Source of the DNA: Bacteroidales bacterium
GTDB lineage: Bacteria > Bacteroidota > Bacteroidia > Bacteroidales > UBA7960
Length of the DNA stretch: 10,233 bases
Assembly (NCBI GenBank): GCA_007123065.1
Contig: SKSI01000109.1
Coordinates: forward strand, 1-10,233
Direction of reading: 5' to 3'
Shown one piece after another: positions 7,095 to 10,233 of the stretch. Below the pieces are notes generated by a model, which made no database searches, was not told the origin of the DNA, and saw only the letters and a program-made list of their open reading frames with translations. Both the position numbers and the translations under genes were made by a program. Each line of letters starts with the position of its first letter. Positions within the stretch are counted from its first letter, which is position 1.

Positions 7095-8126
7095 ATGATA
7101 CGATTTGAACATCCGGAGTTGTTTTATTTGTACCTGCTGGTACCCATACTTGTACTGGTATTTCTGATAAGCAGATATTTACGCGAACGGAACCTCAGAG
7201 CTTTCGGACAGGAATCACTCGTAAGAAAAATGAGTCCGCTTTTATCTGACAAACGTCCGTACATCAAATTTCTGCTTGTTTTGATTGCTGTCTCATCCAT
7301 TGTGATGGGCCTGGCAAATCCCCAGACCGGCAGCCGTATGGAAGAAGTGCATATTAAGGGCGCAGATATAATAATTGCACTGGATGTAAGCCGTAGTATG
7401 TTTGCACAGGACATGCGCCCGAACCGCCTTGAACGGGCAAAGCTTGCCGTAAACCGACTAATTGATCGCCTGGATCAGGATCGTATCGGTATTGTTTTGT
7501 TTGCAGGCACTGCTCAATCCCAGGTACCCCTGACAACCGATCACAACGCCGCAAAAATGATTCTCAGAACGGCAAATACCAATAGTGTTCCCGTTCAGGG
7601 AACCGCTATCGAGCTGGCCATTGAACGATCGCTGCTTGCATTACAAGATGATAAAATGCACAATAAAGCCATCATTATAATCAGTGATGGAGAAAGTCAC
7701 GAGGATGAGCCATTGCAGGCTGCCAGGCGCGCTGCTGAAAAAGGTGTTGTAATTCATACCATAGGAATCGGCAGCCTCAAAGGAGCACCCATTCCCATTG
7801 AGGAAAACGGAAGGATTACAGGTTACCTGCGCGATCAGGAAGGCAATACCGTAATATCAAGGTATAATGAACAAATGCTCAGGGAAATAGCAGAAATAAC
7901 CGGAGGTGTATTCCGGCACGGTGCAGGAGCCGATATTGGACTGGATGAAATACTGGAGCAAATTCGTACGTTGGAACAAGAAACGCATGACACGGTTTTG
8001 TTTGCAGAATATGAAAGCAGATACCAGGTTTTTGTTGCCCTGGCGCTTTTGCTTTTGGTTGCAGACCTGATCATTCTTGAGAGAAAGAATAAATATCTGG
8101 CAAAAATCAATATTTTTGGATCATAA
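7095..8126 (+). CDS. batB: BatB, membrane-anchored VWA-domain protein
   Basis: This 343-residue protein is a paralogue of BatA with the same layout: N-terminal helices (about 10-27 and 57-74, the latter ending GLANPQ), VWA domain (about 90-295) and a C-terminal helix (310-327). The metal site is complete: DVSRS (97-101), Thr170 in VQGTAIELA, and Asp198 in IIISDGE. FAQDMRPNRLERAK (103-116) and FAGTAQSQVPLTTDH (136-150) are strongly typical of the family. It begins six bases after batA, consistent with one transcript and close to equal expression. It is expected to sit beside BatA in the inner membrane with its VWA domain outside. A 53-base AT-rich gap separates it from batC. Confidence 0.95.
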   Translation: MIRFEHPELFYLYLLVPILVLVFLISRYLRERNLRAFGQESLVRKMSPLLSDKRPYIKFLLVLIAVSSIVMGLANPQTGSRMEEVHIKGADIIIALDVSRSMFAQDMRPNRLERAKLAVNRLIDRLDQDRIGIVLFAGTAQSQVPLTTDHNAAKMILRTANTNSVPVQGTAIELAIERSLLALQDDKMHNKAIIIISDGESHEDEPLQAARRAAEKGVVIHTIGIGSLKGAPIPIEENGRITGYLRDQEGNTVISRYNEQMLREIAEITGGVFRHGAGADIGLDEILEQIRTLEQETHDTVLFAEYESRYQVFVALALLLLVADLIILERKNKYLAKINIFGS

Positions 8127-8179
8127 AAAAAACTTTAAAAATTGAACTTTTTATTCAAATAAAATTATTTAATACGTTA

Positions 8180-8914
8180 ATGATCAAAGCTTTAATTTTA
8201 TACATATTCAATTTAACAATTCTCGTTAGCCTGGTTTTTGCCGGGAACGAACGTCAGTTGTTGCGACAGGGTAACAAGCTTTTTGAAAATGAGGATTATG
8301 TTGCTGCTGAACAAAAGTATCGCGATGCTCTGGATATCAATTCCGAAAACCTGAAGGCCTGGCATAATCTGGGTAATACACTTTACAGACAGGGTCGCCT
8401 GGAGGAAGCAAAAGATATTTTCTCGCAACTTACCCGGGAAGGGAGTGCACCGCAAGATTTTCGTGCAGCAGGCTGGCACAACCTCGGTAATGCCTTGCTG
8501 GGAAGCGGACAAATCCCGGAAAGTGTGGATGCTTTTAAAGAAGCATTGCGGTTGTCGCCCACGGATGATGACACCCGGTACAATCTGGCATACGCCTTAA
8601 ACCTGCTGGAAGAAATGCCACCGGATGCAACAGATCAGAATGGTCAGGGTGAAGACGATGATGACCAGCAGGAGCAGGAACAAGACCCCAGCCCGGATCA
8701 GGATCACGGGGATGACGATCAAAGCAGCGATCCTTCTCCCGGGATGGATCCTGACGAAGGTGATGACCAACTGGCAGAACGTCCTGACCGGTTATCTCCC
8801 CGGGATGCAGAACGCATTTTGGAAGCGTTAAAACAGCAGGAACAAAAGATACAGGAAAATATCGACAGGGAAGAACAGGTTCTGGAGCCGATCAGGTCGC
8901 AAAGAGAATGGTAA
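8180..8914 (+). CDS. batC: BatC, TPR protein with acidic linker
   Basis: This 244-residue protein has an N-terminal signal peptide or anchor (about 3-21, ending VFAG). Three TPR units follow (about 25-57, 58-91 and 97-131), two of which share WHNLGN at 61-66 and 99-104. Next comes a very acidic low-complexity linker (about 150-198, rich in Asp, Gln, Glu, Pro and Ser). The C-terminal segment RLSPRDAERILEALKQQEQK (204-223) is found in many BatC proteins. TPR surfaces bind other proteins, so BatC is likely the periplasmic scaffold for BatA, BatB or BatD; that partnership is inferred. The linker is probably disordered and could act as a flexible spacer. It lies 13 bases before batD. Confidence 0.92.
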   Translation: MIKALILYIFNLTILVSLVFAGNERQLLRQGNKLFENEDYVAAEQKYRDALDINSENLKAWHNLGNTLYRQGRLEEAKDIFSQLTREGSAPQDFRAAGWHNLGNALLGSGQIPESVDAFKEALRLSPTDDDTRYNLAYALNLLEEMPPDATDQNGQGEDDDDQQEQEQDPSPDQDHGDDDQSSDPSPGMDPDEGDDQLAERPDRLSPRDAERILEALKQQEQKIQENIDREEQVLEPIRSQREW

Positions 8915-8927
8915 ACCACTAATTTCA

Positions 8928-10233
8928 ATGATGAAGAAGCTATTGTATTTTGTCTTGCCTTTGATGTTGCTTCATTCTGCAATTCTTTCTGCAGATGAAG
9001 TAGAGGTTGCTGTATCCGGACCTTCGGAAACTGCAGTAGGCGAAAGCTTCAGGGTTGTGTATACTATCAATGCCAGACCGGATCAATTTCTGGCCCCTTC
9101 CTTTGAACCCTTCCGGGTTCGCTCAGGACCAGGCCAGTCTACCAGCTCGTCCACACAGATCATCAATAACAGGGTAACGACATCCATTTCCATCAGCTAC
9201 ACATATATTCTTGAAGCTACCACCGAAGGCAACTTTACAATAGATGGCGCCAACATAAAGGTAGACGGAGAATCTTATCAAAGCGATGCTTTGCAAATAA
9301 AAGTGAATCCACGCGGAGACAGGCCTCAACAAACAGAACCTCAACGTGAGGAAAGCAGAGATATAACAGCGCCCGGTAAGGACGATATCTTCATTCGTGC
9401 TGAAGTGGATAACGGGAGACCCTACCAGGGTGAACAGGTGATCATCACTTACAAGCTTTTTACCCGTCTTGACATCACCAACTACACGATTGAAAGGCTG
9501 CCTTCTTTTCAGGGTTTCTGGACGGAAAACATTTCGGATCAGCAAGCTCGCTTAAGCAATGAATTGATCAACGGAATCAATTACCGGGTTGCAGAAATCC
9601 GACGGGTGGCAATTTTTCCGCAACGGGCAGGTACGCTGAATATCGACCCCATGGTTGTTGATATGGGTGTCAGGGTGCGTCGCACCGAGCAGCAAAGAAG
9701 GGGCAGCATGCTGGAAGAGTTTTTTGGCCGAAGCCCGTTTGACAGCTTCCAAACCATTCAGCACCAGGTAAGCTCAAACGCCGTCTCACTTGAAGTAAAG
9801 CCGCTGCCGATAGAGAACAGACCGGCAAACTTTAACGGACTGGTCGGCAGTTTCGATCTGGTAACAAGACTTCAACCGGAAGTGCTTGAGGTGAATGATG
9901 CTGCAAACCTAATTCTAACCATAAGCGGCAGGGGCAACATGGGCATGGTAGAAGTACCGGAAATTGGCTTCCCTCCGACCCTGGATGTGTTTGACCCCCA
10001 AATGGATGAAGATATTAGAAAGGAGCGAAATGGCATTGCCGGCAGTCGGACTTACGACTACCTGCTCATACCAAGATCAGGGGGAACAATTACAATTCCG
10101 GAGTTTGGCTTCAGCTATTTTGATCCGGAGCAAAACAGATACATCACACGTTCTTCGGGTCCTTTTGAACTGATTGTCAGTGGTGGCGAATATGTTAACG
10201 GCCAACTGATACGGCAAGAGGATATCTCGCTCC
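8928..10233 (+). CDS. batD: BatD, oxygen-tolerance protein (partial, runs off window)
   Basis: Reading from ATG at 8928 gives 435 codons without a stop up to the window edge, so this is the N-terminal part of a longer protein. It has a signal peptide (about residues 1-22, MMKKLLYFVLPLMLLHSAIL and then SA) and then repeated beta-sandwich-like parts. BatD features include VSGPSETAVGESFRVVYTI (29-47), YQGEQVIITYKLFTRLDITN (166-185), the Phe-rich EEFFGRSPFDSF (263-274), LPIENRPANFNGLVGSFD (293-310) and IPRSGGTITIPEFGFSYFDP (381-400). BatD proteins usually have a C-terminal membrane helix, which would lie beyond the window. ATG at 8931 is an equally possible start and makes no practical difference. 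It follows batC by 13 bases and is expected to act in the periplasm with BatA to BatC. Confidence 0.94.
   Translation, partial: MMKKLLYFVLPLMLLHSAILSADEVEVAVSGPSETAVGESFRVVYTINARPDQFLAPSFEPFRVRSGPGQSTSSSTQIINNRVTTSISISYTYILEATTEGNFTIDGANIKVDGESYQSDALQIKVNPRGDRPQQTEPQREESRDITAPGKDDIFIRAEVDNGRPYQGEQVIITYKLFTRLDITNYTIERLPSFQGFWTENISDQQARLSNELINGINYRVAEIRRVAIFPQRAGTLNIDPMVVDMGVRVRRTEQQRRGSMLEEFFGRSPFDSFQTIQHQVSSNAVSLEVKPLPIENRPANFNGLVGSFDLVTRLQPEVLEVNDAANLILTISGRGNMGMVEVPEIGFPPTLDVFDPQMDEDIRKERNGIAGSRTYDYLLIPRSGGTITIPEFGFSYFDPEQNRYITRSSGPFELIVSGGEYVNGQLIRQEDISL

Noticed and set aside
8180..8914. Repeated WHNLGN coding segments in batC as a DNA repeat
   Set aside because: The two copies differ at synonymous positions and reflect TPR protein repeats, not a recent DNA duplication.
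9123..9545. 140-codon minus-strand open frame inside batD
   Set aside because: Antisense to the well-supported batD frame and without recognisable protein features.

Overview
The window reads as ordinary chromosomal DNA from a member of the Bacteroidota. Three things point that way. The gene set is the Bat (Bacteroides aerotolerance) operon in its usual order. Two upstream sites fit the Bacteroidota promoter pattern (TTTG, about 19 bp, TAnnTTTG). Start codons are preceded by A-rich stretches rather than clear Shine-Dalgarno sequences. The order or family cannot be fixed from sequence alone. I see no RNA genes, insertion sequences, CRISPR arrays or phage genes.

Layout. Bases 1-60 are the last 19 codons of a plus-strand gene, followed by a hairpin terminator at 77-115 that also suits the minus-strand operon arriving from the right. 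Bases 202-2933 are a four-gene minus-strand operon, transcribed right to left: ABC ATPase, ABC-2-type permease, a short YtrA-type GntR regulator, and a membrane-anchored DUF2807 (head GIN) protein. Bases 2934-3190 are an AT-rich divergent control region. It has a good minus-strand promoter, a weaker plus-strand promoter, and one inverted repeat beside each. Bases 3191-10233 are the plus-strand Bat operon: MoxR AAA+ ATPase, DUF58 protein, a membrane protein with a BatD-like exterior half and a helical cytoplasmic half, BatA, BatB, BatC, and BatD. BatD starts at 8928 and is still open at the window edge.

How the genes work together. The minus-strand genes look like a self-regulated export or envelope-response unit: the GntR protein would sense an unknown signal and control the exporter and the surface protein. 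The plus-strand genes form a MoxR/VWA system. The MoxR ATPase is thought to act as a chaperone-like motor. BatA and BatB are membrane-anchored VWA proteins with intact metal sites, BatC offers TPR surfaces, and BatD plus the unnamed membrane protein provide extracytoplasmic beta domains. The family is linked to oxygen and stress tolerance, but its molecular job is not settled.

Novelty. The window does not, on my reading, contain a wholly undescribed system. The parts most worth a second look are the divergent control region with its two inverted repeats, the placement of the GntR gene third in its operon, and the truncated BatD gene at the right edge.
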